A stretch of 64,000 bases of DNA from Microcyclospora pomicola (lineage: Eukaryota; Ascomycota; Dothideomycetes; Capnodiales): positions 1,364,001-1,428,000 of the forward strand of contig NHNY01000001.1 of assembly GCA_002786065.1 (NCBI GenBank), written 5' to 3'. The notes below the pieces were generated by a model. The model searched no databases, was not told the origin of the DNA, and worked only from the letters and a program-made list of their open reading frames with translations. The position numbers and the translations under genes were made by a program. How positions within the stretch are numbered: position 1 is the stretch's first letter; each line of letters starts with the position of its first letter. This document shows, one piece after another, positions 63,745 through 64,000 of the stretch.

Positions 63745-64000
63745 TCAAATAAAAAGGACAATTTCCCCTCGATCGTTGCGACGCAGACGCAGTGACTTCC
63801 ACAGCTCCTTGTCATCCTCCTCCTTCTCCTCTCCCCGAACATCGCGCTCACGGTGGTAACGCTTCAATGCTTTGTTGATTGAGCACCCGCGCTCACTGTC
63901 TGGGCCTTTGACGAATGAAAGGAACAGCTCGGCTCGGTCTTTGTATGCGACGAGCTGATTTGATGATGTTGGTTGTACCGAACTTGCTCGGTCTGGGTAC
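63745..64000 (-). CDS. 3' end of a gene cut by the right edge
   Basis: The minus strand is open from the window edge to a TGA at 63747-63745, giving the last 84 residues of a protein whose start lies outside. The reading has coherent coding character: AYKDRAELFLSFVKGPDSER, then CSINKALKRYHRERD, an acidic EEKEEDDKELW stretch, and a basic end RLRRNDRGEIVLFI. The other two frames have stops. I do not recognise the family. Charge pattern suggests helices near the C-terminus of a soluble protein or a cytosolic tail. Confidence 0.55.
   Translation of the reverse strand, partial: YPDRASSVQPTSSNQLVAYKDRAELFLSFVKGPDSERGCSINKALKRYHRERDVRGEEKEEDDKELWKSLRLRRNDRGEIVLFI

Overview
The window is nuclear DNA of a filamentous ascomycete (Pezizomycotina). 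Genes are compact and mostly have 0-2 short GT-AG introns (36-94 bp in most cases). Promoters are often pyrimidine-rich, and several ORFs encode long disordered proteins of the fungal type. The content (a DUF8004 protein, an INSIG homologue, an Rrs1/Ytm1/Spp2 set, a TERT with a ctaac-type branch point in an intron) and the low intron density fit Dothideomycetes best. The class assignment is an inference; no ribosomal marker is present.

I support 27 protein genes, one of them cut by the right edge. From left to right: a SERCA-type Ca2+-ATPase; a 1287-residue disordered protein; RRS1; a LURP-one-related (tubby-like) protein; an unknown protein; a tail-anchored F-box/2EXR-like protein; a DUF8004 protein; a gene-poor stretch (16.8-19.7 kb); a proline-rich conserved fungal protein; the splicing factor Spp2; a multi-pass membrane protein; an STK19 homologue; DGAT2; a small membrane-anchored protein; GAR transformylase (ADE8 type); a five-exon carboxymuconate cyclase; a small Gly/Ser-rich membrane protein; YTM1; INSIG; the bifunctional AICAR transformylase/IMP cyclohydrolase (ADE17 type); a TBC-domain protein that lacks both catalytic fingers; telomerase reverse transcriptase in three exons; a PX-PH-RhoGAP (Bem3-like) protein; a very GC-rich DUF427 protein; a disordered protein lying 23 bp behind a PRA1/Yip3 gene; a NEDD8-specific protease; and a last exon whose gene continues past position 64000.

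The genes are mainly housekeeping and do not form one cluster. Loose functional themes are purine synthesis (GAR and AICAR transformylases about 7 kb apart, both using 10-formyl-THF), lipid/ER biology (SERCA, DGAT2, INSIG, PRA1), 60S ribosome assembly (RRS1, YTM1) and small-GTPase control (TBC, RhoGAP, PRA1). I found no convincing transposon, viral remnant, tRNA, rRNA or CRISPR array.

Exon joins were worked out by hand from GT/AG signals, reading-frame phase and family conservation. The most informative ones are TERT (exons 49552-49085, 49035-46094, 45865-45703), DUF427 (8-bp first exon, 36-bp intron), the DUF8004 first exon, and the PRA1 last exon.
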